NCBI GenBank assembly: GCA_040754315.1
Contig: JBFMCS010000015.1
Span: 1,823-44,488 of the forward strand
Direction of reading: 5' to 3'
Length of the DNA stretch: 42,666 nucleotides
Origin: Bacillota bacterium
GTDB taxonomy: Bacteria; Bacillota; Sulfobacillia; DUSP01; JBFMCS01
Part shown: in pieces, positions 42,449-42,666 of the stretch
Layout of the letters: every line of letters starts with the position of its first letter
Position numbering within the stretch: position 1 is the first letter of the stretch
Position numbers and translations under genes: made by a program
The notes under the pieces: model-generated
Seen by the model: only the letters and a program-made list of their open reading frames with translations
Told to the model about the DNA's origin: nothing
Database searches by the model: none

Positions 42449-42666
42449 GTCTTTGCTAATAGCAACGACCCCCAACCCGCTGTGCAGGATTCGGTGGGGA
42501 GGTATTGCCGCTCGCCCATTTCAACCCCGGCCCCAACTCGCCTCCAAGATGAGGAGTAGGCCTACAACACGAGCTCCGCTGTTCTCTTGCCCAGCCCCGG
42601 TATTGTCTCAAGCCTCAGCAGGGCCTATTCCTGTCATTTATTTACTCACAGAATTGTCGTGCACCC

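Larger units (their letters stand above)
40595..42666 (+). mobile_element. Complete ISKra4-type insertion sequence
   Basis: The ends GGGTGCACGACA (40595-40606) and TGTCGTGCACCC (42655-42666) are perfect 12-bp inverted repeats. Inside are a promoter, a DUF6788-like first frame and a DDE transposase second frame. The window stops at the last base of the right repeat, so the target duplication cannot be checked. After the transposase stop, 42449-42654 is non-coding tail. A decayed 3' copy lies at 20957-21286. Confidence 0.92.

Overview
The window looks like one contig from a fairly GC-rich Bacillota (Firmicutes), probably a Clostridia-like lineage with a sporulation-type gene set. The main evidence is the block ctsR-mcsA-mcsB-clpC-disA, then carD, yacL (PIN-TRAM), a fused ispDF, cysS, thyX, rlmB and sigH. 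This is the order familiar from Bacillus and Clostridia. AGGAGG-type ribosome binding sites with ATG, GTG and TTG starts fit the same view. The class cannot be fixed from sequence reading alone. The contig starts inside a 16S rRNA gene and stops exactly at the inverted repeat of an insertion sequence, so both ends are probably assembly breaks at multicopy repeats.

Layout. 1-3437: end of an rrn operon (16S 3' end, 23S, 5S, terminator). 3462-8750: an L,D-transpeptidase, a probable persulfide or sulfur-handling operon (ArsR regulator, CoA-disulfide-reductase/rhodanese fusion, TusA, DsrE-like), a carA gene without carB beside it, and thiN. 8942-14557: a Lon-like protease, an EF-G paralogue with altered GTPase motifs, and trxB. 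14603-20310: the CtsR-controlled protein quality-control operon (ctsR, mcsA, mcsB, clpC), then disA. 20307-21470: a small MazG-like gene, tRNA-Ala(CGC), and a decayed copy of the same insertion sequence that ends the window. 21471-28868: carD, yacL, ispDF, rlpA-like, cysS, thyX, rlmB, sigH. radA, mrnC and yacP, usual members of this locus in relatives, are not here.

28906-39545: tRNA-Thr(TGT) and a 10.6-kb integrated element whose ends are a 49-bp direct repeat of the tRNA 3' part. Every convincing gene in it is on the minus strand. Listed from the right end: an Xre-type regulator, an AlpA/excisionase-like helix-turn-helix protein, a CHC2 zinc-finger protein without a primase core, an SF3/D5-like helicase, an ERCC4-type nuclease, a tiny membrane peptide, a 544-residue glutamine-rich protein resembling virion-associated proteins, a protein with two copies of one domain, two small coupled proteins, a 0.58-kb non-coding gap, a helical protein of unknown function, excisionase, tyrosine integrase and a two-helix membrane protein. 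No capsid, portal, terminase, relaxase or T4SS gene is visible. A 48-bp inverted repeat with 9-bp iterons lies inside the helicase gene and is a candidate replication origin. The whole resembles a satellite-like or stripped-down replicating island, and it is the best candidate for something undescribed.

39546-42666: a beta-class DNA methyltransferase outside the attachment repeat, then a complete ISKra4-type insertion sequence with a good -1 frameshift heptamer between its two reading frames. The tuf/rpmG/secE/nusG genes expected after sigH do not appear before the window ends.
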